7,986 bases of DNA, from positions 1-7,986 of the forward strand of contig JAFDHB010000164.1 of NCBI GenBank assembly GCA_019308985.1, in the 5' to 3' direction. Of the stretch, positions 1 through 5,918 are shown piece by piece. The number at the start of each line of letters is the position of its first letter. The first letter of the stretch is position 1. The notes beneath the pieces are model-generated. The model ran no database searches and was not told where the DNA came from. It saw only the letters and a program-made list of their open reading frames with translations. Source of the stretch: Deltaproteobacteria bacterium (lineage in GTDB: Bacteria > Desulfobacterota > DSM-4660 > Desulfatiglandales > HGW-15). The translations under genes were made by a program, and so were the position numbers.

Positions 1-792
1 AGGATCAATGTCCACTATTTGCGGAAAGAGAACCAGCTTTTTTCTCTCCTGGAGGCCCATGATATATCAGGGCCTTCACAGGTCATGTGGGCGATCCATG
101 ACGATATCAGGGCATTGCTGAAGAAAGCGCAGGAACAGCTCTCCACAACCAACCCGCAGGAAGCCATTGCCCCACTGAATGAAGCGGTTAATGCCATCAG
201 GGAAATGATCTACAAGGAAGAAAACATACTCTATCCAATGTCCCTGGAGATCTTGAGCGAAGAAGAATGGGGGAAGGTCAAGGATGGAGAAGAGGAAATC
301 GGCTATGCATGGGTCCAACCGGGAACTGGATGGGCTCCTTCAGTAAAGGAAGAGAGAATACATCCCACCAGAGGAGAAAAGCTCCAGCTCAATACGGGAT
401 ATATGACGAAAGAGCTGATTGATATTATGCTCCAACATCTGCCCGTGGATCTGACTCTTGTAGATGAAGAAGACCGGGTGGCATATTATTCCGTCGGCAA
501 GGAGAGGATTTTCCCCAGGAGCCCTGGGATCATCGGGAGAAAGGTGCAGAGGTGCCATCCCCCTGATAGCGTCCACATTGTCAATAGGCTGCTGGATTCC
601 TTCAAGTCAGGGGAAAGGGACCAGGCGGAGTTCTGGATTCAAATGGGGGGCAAATTCATCCACATAAGGTATCTGGCCTTAAGGGATGAACAGGGGAACT
701 ACAAGGGCTGCCTGGAGGTCACCCAGGATATCACTCATATCAAGAATCTTGAAGGTGAAAGGCGTCTGTTGGACTGGCAACAGCAACAATAG
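1..792 (+). CDS. DUF438 domain protein with hemerythrin-like and PAS domains (5' end missing)
   Basis: The reading frame is open from base 1, so the window cuts the gene. A TTG at 19 is not a credible start, because recognisable family sequence (NVHYLRKENQ) begins before it. The visible 263 residues start inside a hemerythrin-like four-helix region. Candidate ligands are His5, Glu10, His20, His33 (AIHDD) and the Glu pair in YKEENILYP near 73-74. A PAS_10-type sensor domain follows at about residues 140-250, with LPVDLTLVDEEDRV, FPRSPGIIGRKVQRCHPP, AEFWIQMGGKFIHIRY and EVTQDITHIKNLEGERRLLDW, all highly typical of DUF438 proteins. The DUF438 domain itself should lie upstream of the window, since full-length members have about 400 residues. 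The family is common in anaerobes. A cytoplasmic redox, oxygen or metal-sensing role is inferred from the domains and is not proven. No output domain is seen. The DUF364 gene starts 24 bp downstream, suggesting one operon. Confidence 0.9.
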   Translation, partial: RINVHYLRKENQLFSLLEAHDISGPSQVMWAIHDDIRALLKKAQEQLSTTNPQEAIAPLNEAVNAIREMIYKEENILYPMSLEILSEEEWGKVKDGEEEIGYAWVQPGTGWAPSVKEERIHPTRGEKLQLNTGYMTKELIDIMLQHLPVDLTLVDEEDRVAYYSVGKERIFPRSPGIIGRKVQRCHPPDSVHIVNRLLDSFKSGERDQAEFWIQMGGKFIHIRYLALRDEQGNYKGCLEVTQDITHIKNLEGERRLLDWQQQQ

Positions 793-816
793 CCACTGGA
801 GGGCAGGGGGCAAGGA

Positions 817-1650
817 ATGGGTATCTTGGAAGAGGTGGCGGCAATTCTGGAAGACATGATGGGGAGGGAGCTTGAAGGCCTTCGGATCGAGAGACTGGTA
901 GTCGGCCTATTTTTCACGGGGGTGAAATTGTCCAACGGTGCGGGCGGTATTTGTTACACGCCGGTCAAGGAAATCCCTCAGGCGGTCTGTTGCCCGAGTT
1001 CAGCCGGCAGGATCTTTGATCCACGTAACATCCGCGGGTCTTCCGTGAGGGAGGTACTGTCCGCGCTAGCTTCCCCGGAACCCATGAAAGGGGCGGTGGT
1101 TGTCAGCACTCTCAACGCCCTGAGCAGCACCTTTTGGGAAGGGGACAGGGGCCGACCCCATGAAATCCAGATAAACAAAGATGTCCTGGATCTCATCGAT
1201 TTTTCTCCGGAAAGGTCGGTCGCCCTGATAGGGGCAATGGTACCGGTTCTCAGGAGCCTTAAGGTTCGCGGGGGTAGGTGGTGGGTGGTTGAAAAGGACC
1301 CCCGTACCCTAAGGGGCGAAGAGATCGATCACTTCGTTCCTGCTGATCAATGCAGCGACGTGATAGGCCAGGCAGACATCCTGGTGATAACCGGGGTCAC
1401 CATTTTGAATCGATCCCTGGAACCTATCCTGGACATGGCCAGGCGGGACGCGGAAATTGCGGTAGTCGGCCCCACTGCGAGTATGCTCCCTGATCCAATA
1501 TTTGATCGCGGCGTCAAGATGGTGGGAGGAGTGTGGGTGAAACAACCAGACGACCTCCTTGATCTCCTATCCATGGGCGCCTCAGGTTACCATTTCTTCG
1601 ATACTCTGGCAGACAGGATCGTCATAAAAAATCCGAAGGCGAATGCGTAG
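817..1650 (+). CDS. DUF364 family protein (DUF4213 + putative heavy-metal chelation domain)
   Basis: This 277-residue cytoplasmic protein has the usual length of DUF364 proteins. An N-terminal DUF4213 (enolase N-like) domain covers about residues 5-95, including the GLFFTGVKLSNGAGGICYTP stretch. The C-terminal DUF364 Rossmann-like domain covers about 125-270. Family hallmarks are IGAMVP (138-143), VVEKDP (157-162), ADILVITGVTILN (186-198), GPTASMLPD (218-226) and VGGVWV (236-241). The known structure from Desulfitobacterium (Dhaf4260) led to the 'heavy-metal chelation' name, but the biochemical role is not established. The ATG at 817 follows the purine-rich ggagggcagggggcaagga, and no earlier start is needed to complete the domain. 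The short gap to the DUF438/PAS gene suggests co-transcription, so a sensor plus metal-binding protein pairing is plausible but inferred. The gene converges with the lipoprotein gene at 1667, leaving 16 bp between the stops and no clear terminator hairpin. Confidence 0.92.
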   Translation: MGILEEVAAILEDMMGRELEGLRIERLVVGLFFTGVKLSNGAGGICYTPVKEIPQAVCCPSSAGRIFDPRNIRGSSVREVLSALASPEPMKGAVVVSTLNALSSTFWEGDRGRPHEIQINKDVLDLIDFSPERSVALIGAMVPVLRSLKVRGGRWWVVEKDPRTLRGEEIDHFVPADQCSDVIGQADILVITGVTILNRSLEPILDMARRDAEIAVVGPTASMLPDPIFDRGVKMVGGVWVKQPDDLLDLLSMGASGYHFFDTLADRIVIKNPKANA

Positions 1651-1666
1651 AAGCCCCTCTTCCAGC

Positions 1667-1891
1667 TTATTCCTTGGTTTTGTCCTCTTCGCCAATGCTT
1701 TCATACCTTCGTGCCTGCTGATCCGCTATCTTCTCGATCCTCTTCTTTGAGCTGTGATACTGCTTCACAGCCCTGTTTCCGGTGACTTCATCCACCACCT
1801 TTTCACCGCTGTCACACCCACCAAGGATTATGAGCCCGGCCAATAGGGCAGGAAAAGCGGCCTTGAAAGGGAAAAATAAGATATTCTTCAT
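1667..1891 (-). CDS. Small lipoprotein, hypothetical
   Basis: This is a 74-residue protein. It has a charged N-terminus (MKN), a hydrophobic stretch (FPALLAGLIILGG) and a good lipobox, LGGC, with Cys26 as the predicted lipidated residue. The mature part is about 49 residues, very polar and probably helical (VVDEVTGNRAVKQYHSSKKRIEKI), and ends in a charged tail. The +2 residue is Asp, which in enterobacteria is the inner-membrane retention signal; the rule may not hold in this organism. The ATG at 1891 has a modest ribosome site (gagg) about 9 nt upstream and a TATAAT box about 25 nt upstream, which supports a single-gene transcript. Short lipoproteins of this general form occur in Desulfobacterota, but I cannot name the family or a function. 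The gene is convergent with the DUF364 gene and divergent from the TPR gene. Confidence 0.75.
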   Translation of the reverse strand: MKNILFFPFKAAFPALLAGLIILGGCDSGEKVVDEVTGNRAVKQYHSSKKRIEKIADQQARRYESIGEEDKTKE

Positions 1892-1915
1892 GTCACGTCG
1901 CCTCGTTTTTAATTA

Positions 1916-1921
1916 ATTATA
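1916..1921 (-). promoter_or_regulatory. Candidate -10 box for the small lipoprotein gene
   Basis: Read on the minus strand, a perfect TATAAT lies 24 bp before the lipoprotein start codon. The -35 region at 17 bp spacing (GTTTCC) is weak, so strength or activator dependence cannot be judged. The region is AT-rich, and a chance match is possible. Confidence 0.35.
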
Positions 1922-1966
1922 GCACAGAAGAGACAGGGGGAAACCCTTTGACCTTCACATTACTTA

Positions 1967-1995
1967 TTGACAAATAGCCAAATTTTAGGTAAATT
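1967..1995 (+). promoter_or_regulatory. Candidate sigma70-type promoter for the TPR gene
   Basis: A perfect TTGACA (1967-1972) is followed after 17 bp by TAAATT (1990-1995), which matches four of six -10 positions. A second -10-like TATAAG occurs at 2000-2005 at unsuitable spacing. Initiation near 2002 would give a leader of about 200 nt before the TPR start at 2203, long enough for post-transcriptional control. Confidence 0.55.
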
Positions 1996-2202
1996 ATTTT
2001 ATAAGTTATTATAGTTAACAACTATCTCTATGAGTATGCTTAAGATAGAATTATATTATCCCATTTGCCAAAAATACAATGCTGATGCTTCCGGAAAAAC
2101 CCTATCCGCCCTTCGGGACGTCATCCGGGGATCAGGCGCAGCGCTTCACTATGGAAAGATGAGCGGGGAATCTCAACCAGGTGAGAAAGGAGTTTATTTG
2201 CC
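1996..2202 (+). other. Long 5' leader of the TPR gene, no gene supported
   Basis: This is the untranslated stretch between the candidate promoter and the TPR start. It is AT-rich to about 2090 and then GC-rich. It contains a TTCCGGAA palindrome (2089-2096), a CCCTTCGGG mini-hairpin near 2110, and a hairpin touching the ribosome site (listed separately). I recognise no known riboswitch. An ATG-started frame at 2030 lacks a ribosome site and runs 46 bp into the TPR gene out of frame, so I do not call it. Confidence 0.4.
2171..2192 (+). promoter_or_regulatory. Ribosome binding site of the TPR gene with an abutting hairpin
   Basis: AAAGGAG (2186-2192) lies 10 nt before the ATG at 2203 and fixes that start. 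A perfect 5-bp inverted repeat, TCTCA (2171-2175) and TGAGA (2182-2186), with a 6-nt loop ends on the first base of this site. The stem is short, so a control role is speculative. Confidence 0.6.
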
Positions 2203-3516
2203 ATGGGGAAACTGTTCAAAAGGTTTTGGAATCCTATCCTCAGCCTAATCTGGGTCTTTTTGATTGTCGCCGGGCCAGTAAAGGCATCTGAGAACGAACT
2301 GATATACCTGAAAAACGGGACTGTGGTAGGATGTGACAGGGTATGGAAAGGGCTTGGAAATACTGTGTGGTGTCAAGAATCCTTTAACTTGACCGGATAC
2401 CCGGCCGATGAGGTGTTCTTGAGCAGGACCCTGGAGATCGAACCCATGATCAGGTCTTTCCTCCGGCAAGATCAGGAAGATTTTTACAGGAGCAGGGATC
2501 TGGATGAAGTCATGGAAAAGGCGGATGAAGGACTTGCCATGGACCCGGGAAACGAATACCTCTATTCAATAAAGGCAGGGGCCTTAGCTTGGAAGGGGGC
2601 GAAAGGCGAGGCCCTGACAAACTGTCTAGAGATATTGGATCTGAATCCAAACAATCCCTATGCCCATTTCTACATAGGCTATCTCTCAGAGGCAGAAAAT
2701 GACTTGAGGAGGGCAAGGGACAAGTATGAGGAGGCTTGCAGACTAAACCTCGATGATGCCTGTGTCCGATACAAAGAAATTACCGGATATTATCCGCATG
2801 AAATACCGGGGGCCATAAACAGGCTGCTTGAGGAGAGCAAGATGGCCTTTAGAAAGAAGCAATGGCAAAGGGTTGTCGAACTTACCTCGAAGGCACTTGA
2901 GCTTGGCCCGGAAAGCGCGGTTGCCTATACGAACAGGGCAGGAGCATTTTTTTACATGGGGCGCTATGAAGAGGCCATAGAGGAGTGTAATAGGGCGATC
3001 AGTATCAATCACAGCTTCGGGCTGGCCTATAACAACAAAGGCGCAGCATTGGAAGGCATGGGCGACCTGAGTGAAGCCATCAGGGAATACGATTATGGGT
3101 GCAGGCTGGGAGAGGATCTGGCTTGCCAAAATGCAATTCGGTTAAAGGCAGAGGTGCCCAGGGTGGTGGAGAAATTGGTTGATGCCAGCAATGATAGCTT
3201 CAAGAAAAGGGAATGGGACCGGGTAATCCAACTTGCTTCCAAGGCACTTGAGCTTGACCCGGAAAACGCAGTTGCCTATGCAAACAGGGCGGGGGCATTT
3301 TTCTACAAGGGACAATATTCGGATGCGGTTAAGGATTGTACCAAGGCTCTGGAAATCGATCCCGACTTCGGGCTGGCCTATAACAACAAGGGCGCGGCAC
3401 TGGAAGCCCTGGGCAACTTGACTGAGGCTATCAGGGAATATGAGACAGGGTGTAAACTTGGAAACAGTCTGGCATGCGAAAACTACAAGAGGCTCGAGGC
3501 CCCGGGTGGACAATGA
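2203..3516 (+). CDS. Exported TPR protein with tandemly duplicated repeat block
   Basis: This is a 437-residue protein. Residues 1-29 form a Sec signal peptide (basic MGKLFKRF, hydrophobic PILSLIWVFLIVAG, likely cut after VKA). Residues 33-70 form a small beta-rich domain (LIYLKNGTVVGCDRVW ... GYPADEV) like those before TPRs in other exported proteins. The rest is TPR superhelix: about 95-200 is divergent, then two near-copies cover 204-320 and 321-430 (W221 with W338, GC 299-300 with GC 416-417, AC 307-308 with AC 424-425, all offset by exactly 117 residues). Each block has TPR signatures such as AVAYTNRAGAFFYMGRYEEAI and a closing GC...LAC motif reminiscent of Sel1-like repeats. The protein probably acts as a periplasmic protein-interaction scaffold; the partner is unknown. 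The start is set by AAAGGAG 10 nt upstream. The 62-aa gene follows after 53 bp and may be co-transcribed. Confidence 0.88.
   Translation: MGKLFKRFWNPILSLIWVFLIVAGPVKASENELIYLKNGTVVGCDRVWKGLGNTVWCQESFNLTGYPADEVFLSRTLEIEPMIRSFLRQDQEDFYRSRDLDEVMEKADEGLAMDPGNEYLYSIKAGALAWKGAKGEALTNCLEILDLNPNNPYAHFYIGYLSEAENDLRRARDKYEEACRLNLDDACVRYKEITGYYPHEIPGAINRLLEESKMAFRKKQWQRVVELTSKALELGPESAVAYTNRAGAFFYMGRYEEAIEECNRAISINHSFGLAYNNKGAALEGMGDLSEAIREYDYGCRLGEDLACQNAIRLKAEVPRVVEKLVDASNDSFKKREWDRVIQLASKALELDPENAVAYANRAGAFFYKGQYSDAVKDCTKALEIDPDFGLAYNNKGAALEALGNLTEAIREYETGCKLGNSLACENYKRLEAPGGQ
2812..3492 (+). repeat. Tandem 351-bp duplication inside the TPR gene
   Basis: Copy A (about 2812-3162) and copy B (about 3163-3492, slightly incomplete at the end) align at a constant 351-bp offset without indels. 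Some stretches are nearly identical, for example aaggcacttgagcttg at 2891 and 3241, and ttcgggctggcctataacaa at 3017 and 3368. Each copy encodes about two and a half TPRs. A third, much more diverged protein-level copy lies before them (residues about 83-203, offset 121). The DNA similarity of A and B suggests a fairly recent duplication or ongoing gene conversion. Confidence 0.85.
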
Positions 3517-3569
3517 GGTAAGGTTGATGAGCGAAACATGTCAGCATAGCAGCCTGGTGGAGATTTGGA

Positions 3570-3758
3570 ATGAGTGAGTTAGATGCGACTAATCGAGCGG
3601 CCATAGAAAAGGTTACCAAGGCCGTCAAGAGCCTGCGGGAAGCGGCAGATGAACTCAGAGACGCACCTGAACGGAGATGGTTTAACATTTTGAGCGAAAA
3701 ACAAAGTGAGTTGATATTACTCATTAAGGAAATGGAGAAAGATCTTCTGACACAATAA
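3570..3758 (+). CDS. Small helical protein, hypothetical (62 aa)
   Basis: This small acidic protein has no signal peptide or membrane segment, so it is predicted to be cytoplasmic. It is almost entirely helix-forming: residues 6-32 (ATNRAAIEKVTKAVKSLREA and on) and 38-60 (FNILSEKQSELILLIKEMEK) make a likely helical hairpin around an APERRW turn. The ATG at 3570 has ggtggag at about 7 nt spacing, a good ribosome site, which supports real translation. It starts 53 bp after the TPR gene on the same strand with no terminator seen between, so it probably shares that transcript. I do not recognise the family. The good ribosome site and coherent amphipathic composition argue for a real gene, but its short length keeps confidence moderate. 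Confidence 0.6.
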   Translation: MSELDATNRAAIEKVTKAVKSLREAADELRDAPERRWFNILSEKQSELILLIKEMEKDLLTQ

Positions 3759-3798
3759 GCGGTTTCTCGCTGGCCTGAGTCTGTTCCTTACAAGGCAG

Positions 3799-4039
3799 GT
3801 TGTGAACTTCGCAAAAGCCATATTGGGGCCGGCAACATGGTTGCCTCAGTCCATATTTTCACGAAATTGCTCAATTCTCAAGGGTGGTTATGCATATGCA
3901 ATCGGGCATTGGGAATTCTTGCAAGGTCATGCAGAGGTTCCAGGTTATGAAAAGGCTCCCACCCCCGTGCCCTGGTGGAGTAAGGAATGGTCGCTCCGAC
4001 CGGGGGCAACCTATGTCCCCATGCTCAAAGGGTCTCGTG
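3799..4039. mobile_element. MITE-like or degenerate insertion element with inverted ends (copy 1)
   Basis: This is the bulk of the non-coding gap 3759-4047. The left end (3799-3816, ...acttcgcaaaa) and right end (4024-4039, ctcaaagggtctcgtg) are imperfect inverted repeats. They are recognised best through copy 2, whose intact-looking end reads cacgagacctttgcaaaa. The right end read on the minus strand is CACGAGACCCTTTGAG, and its inner part GGGGACATAGGTTGCC echoes the left-side ggcaacatggttgcc. Internal landmarks are the palindromes gcaacatggttgc (3832-3844) and tgcatatgca (3891-3900). No transposase fits within 241 bp. A GTG-started 98-codon frame crosses the element, but it has no ribosome site and probably reflects the repeat. 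The right end stops 8 bp from the SH3 gene's stop codon. The element family is not identified. Confidence 0.5.
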
Positions 4040-4047
4040 TTCAAAGG

Positions 4048-4752
4048 CTAGTAATACAGGAGAGACTTTGTCTTTTTTTCCAGGCGTCCGATAGCTAGGC
4101 CGATTATCAGGCCAAATAGGAGCAACAGGCCTTCTGAAACAAACAACCTTTTCCAGTGGGATGATTCAAGCCTCGCATGTTCCATCAGAAGGAGCTTTCG
4201 CGTCCTCTGCATGGTGTGTAGGTCTGATAGGGCCGATTTGTAAGCTTTCTTGAGCCTCAGGTAATCACCTGTATTGATTTTCAATCCCTCATATCTTTGC
4301 TCGATCTCTCTTAGCTCATTCCGAACCAGCCTCATTCTTCGAGTAAGTTCCTGATAATCACCGAGAGTCTTTCTTAGTTCTTTGTCCAGAAAACTCAACT
4401 TTTCATTGATCCTTTGATTCTCCTCTTCAATGGGGAGGGCCCTCTTTTTCCATGGTATGCGATCCATGAGATATCGAGTTTCTACGAACCCCCTGAGGCC
4501 CTCCTTCTCCTGCTCCAGGGGCCGTACAAAAGACCATTCCTCATCAGAGACTATAACAGCGACAGCCTCTCCCGACAGGAGGGTTCCTATAACCTTGCTT
4601 TCCTTGCTGGGCTCATCATAGAGATCTATGCTCAAGGAGTCAGTCACGTATACTTTTGCAGACCTGCACTCACCTGTCGTCACAAAGCCCAAGAAGAAGA
4701 TTGTGAGAATAGGTCCAAGCCTTTTTACGGATAAGAGGCCTTTGAAACGCAT
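4048..4752 (-). CDS. SH3 domain/coiled-coil membrane protein (TIGR04211/YgiM-like), paralogue B
   Basis: This is a 234-residue envelope protein. A signal sequence covers residues 1-32 (LGPILTIFFLGFVTTG). A bacterial SH3 domain covers about 33-100 (KVYVTDSLSIDLYDEPS ... GLRGFVETRYLMDRIPW). A charged coiled coil spans about 103-195, and a C-terminal membrane helix about 204-222 (EGLLLLFGLIIGLAIGR). A short basic tail ends in Tyr-Tyr. This order matches the TIGR04211/YgiM family: periplasmic SH3 and coiled coil held by a C-terminal anchor. SH3b domains often bind cell-wall or peptide ligands, but the ligand here is unknown. I chose the ATG at 4752, since the signal peptide starts there and aggag lies 14 nt upstream. 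A GTG at 4785 would add 11 residues without a ribosome site. It lies 96 bp downstream of its paralogue on the same strand and is probably co-transcribed. Confidence 0.85.
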   Translation of the reverse strand: MRFKGLLSVKRLGPILTIFFLGFVTTGECRSAKVYVTDSLSIDLYDEPSKESKVIGTLLSGEAVAVIVSDEEWSFVRPLEQEKEGLRGFVETRYLMDRIPWKKRALPIEEENQRINEKLSFLDKELRKTLGDYQELTRRMRLVRNELREIEQRYEGLKINTGDYLRLKKAYKSALSDLHTMQRTRKLLLMEHARLESSHWKRLFVSEGLLLLFGLIIGLAIGRLEKKTKSLLYY

Positions 4753-4848
4753 TTGTCTTAATGACGCTCCTAGAATGCAATGCACCCCGTGAACTCAGCA
4801 GAGGAAAACTGGCTCAGCGAGGAAATTAGTTCTGGAGAACCCCAAGTT

Positions 4849-5529
4849 CTAATAATAGACTCCTGGCCGACGCCTTTTGTGCTGGCGGCCTATTATCAAG
4901 CCAAGCATAAGACCACATAATAGTATCAGGGCGCCGAGAAGGAGCCATCTGGTTTTTTCTGAGGTCTTGAGCCTTCTGTTTTCTTCTCTCAGGTACTGGA
5001 TGTCTCTCCTGCTTGACTCCAAGATGTCTTTGAGTTTCTCAAATTTGGTCTCGAGTGCTTCGTAACCTTCGGCCCCTCCCTCTAGCTCTGAATATTCCCT
5101 TTTCAACAGCTCTAGGGTATTGGTGAGCTCCTGAAGCTCTTTTTTCAAGTTCAATTTCTTCACACTTACGTCGTTCAGCTCCGCTTCCAAGGTGTCGAGC
5201 CTTGCCTTGAGCTTTGCATTTTCCTCCTTGAGAAAGGAGACACGCTTTTCCCAGGGCTGCTGACTCGAAAGATAGCGGGATAAAATCCAACCCTGGAGGC
5301 CCTCGCCTTCTCCTTCCAGAACCAGGACCCGGGTCCACTCCTGTCTTTTTTCCAGGGTTTCAAGGCGCTGACCCGAATGGAGCTTGACAAGGATTTTTTT
5401 TGCAATGTCCGGTTCCTCATAAAGAGGAATGGTGATTGAGTCGGATATAAAGGCCTTTTTGGCCCAAACCGGGTGAGAAAAAGCTAATACTGCCACAGCA
5501 AGAGAAAGGACAAGCAAATATCCGCGCAT
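4849..5529 (-). CDS. SH3 domain/coiled-coil membrane protein (TIGR04211/YgiM-like), paralogue A
   Basis: This is a 226-residue protein with the same architecture as the next gene downstream. It has a Sec signal peptide (MRGYLLVLSLAVAVLAFSHPVWA, cut near residue 23) and an SH3 domain at about 24-93 (KAFISDSITIPLYEEP ... GLQGWILSRYLSSQQPW). A long coiled coil of E/K/L-rich heptads spans about 96-190, followed by a membrane helix at about 195-214 (LLLGALILLCGLMLGLIIGR) and a basic tail QHKRRRPGVYY. It is predicted to be periplasmic with a single C-terminal anchor. I use the ATG at 5529, where the signal peptide begins with aaggag 14 nt upstream. A longer frame from 5658 would put 43 non-family residues before the signal peptide. 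A promoter candidate lies about 190 bp upstream. Local duplication probably produced this pair. Confidence 0.87.
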   Translation of the reverse strand: MRGYLLVLSLAVAVLAFSHPVWAKKAFISDSITIPLYEEPDIAKKILVKLHSGQRLETLEKRQEWTRVLVLEGEGEGLQGWILSRYLSSQQPWEKRVSFLKEENAKLKARLDTLEAELNDVSVKKLNLKKELQELTNTLELLKREYSELEGGAEGYEALETKFEKLKDILESSRRDIQYLREENRRLKTSEKTRWLLLGALILLCGLMLGLIIGRQHKRRRPGVYY

Positions 5530-5712
5530 TCGCTGTCGGGGGTCTCCTTGACTATCTATTTGAATGGAGAGGACGCATCTATGGGCCGGCACACCGGCGC
5601 CCACAAGGGGTACCGCGTAAGCAGCCCGTGAACCGCTTCCTTCTCCGGATTCGTCCACACTTTAGGGCCCATATACATTTGAATAATATAGGAAGCTTTC
5701 CCTTAATGCCGC
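5530..5712 (-). other. Leader of SH3 paralogue A with GC-rich hairpin
   Basis: If transcription starts near 5712, this is a leader of about 180 nt. It contains a GC-rich inverted repeat at 5583-5602 (GCCGG-TGTG-CCGGC on the minus strand, extendable to about 8 bp with a 2-nt bulge) and then the aaggag ribosome site at 5544-5549. No run of T follows the stem, so it is not a standard intrinsic terminator. I do not recognise a known riboswitch. The frame open through 5658 explains why a long start could be mispredicted here. Confidence 0.4.
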
Positions 5713-5718
5713 TTTACT

Positions 5719-5747
5719 TTAATAATCCAATTTTACTTTAACGTCAA
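5719..5747 (-). promoter_or_regulatory. Candidate sigma70-type promoter for the SH3 pair
   Basis: On the minus strand, TTGACG (5742-5747) is followed after 17 bp by TATTAA (5719-5724). Two exact copies of tttactttaa (plus strand 5713-5722 and 5732-5741, 19 bp apart) overlap the -10 box and the spacer, where a repressor or activator could bind. Only the sequence pattern supports this. Confidence 0.45.
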
Positions 5748-5918
5748 TAAATTTGTTGTAGACAGCATGGAATAGTCATATCTGACCAATCGATGTTTCC
5801 CCAGGATTCCTAATTTCCAAGGAAGCGGAAACAACCACAGAATGCGGGTTGGAAAGGTGAATCAAGAGTGAGGTCTTCCGGTGAATCGCAGGGCGGTGTG
5901 CCATTTGGTCATGATCCC
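5748..5918. other. Intergenic region between the coiled-coil lipoprotein and SH3 genes
   Basis: No gene is supported here. The region holds a nested inverted repeat, GTTTCC (5795-5800) with GGAAAC (5827-5832), and inside it TTCC/GGAA pairs near 5807-5824. This could form a weak stem after the lipoprotein gene. There is no adjacent T-run, so I do not call a terminator. Confidence 0.3.

Noticed and set aside
1996..2202. A c-di-GMP-type riboswitch in the TPR leader
   Set aside because: The conserved core sequences of the known classes I could recall are absent.
2030..2248. A 72-codon frame upstream of and overlapping the TPR gene
   Set aside because: No ribosome site, no recognisable sequence, and it overlaps the TPR start out of frame. 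A regulatory upstream frame is possible but unsupported.
2743..3513. Two similar antisense frames of 123-128 codons within the TPR gene
   Set aside because: Their similarity to each other mirrors the duplicated TPR blocks. There is no independent coding evidence.
3802..4098. A GTG-started 98-codon plus-strand frame
   Set aside because: It lies across the repeat element, has no ribosome site, overlaps the end of the opposite SH3 gene and matches no family I know. Its similarity to copy 2 in the same frame (FAK-LG-ATWLP) is explained by the DNA repeat, and copy 2 hits a stop soon after.
5530..5658. N-terminal extension of SH3 paralogue A from 5658
   Set aside because: It would bury the signal peptide 43 residues inside the protein; the ATG at 5529 has its own ribosome site.
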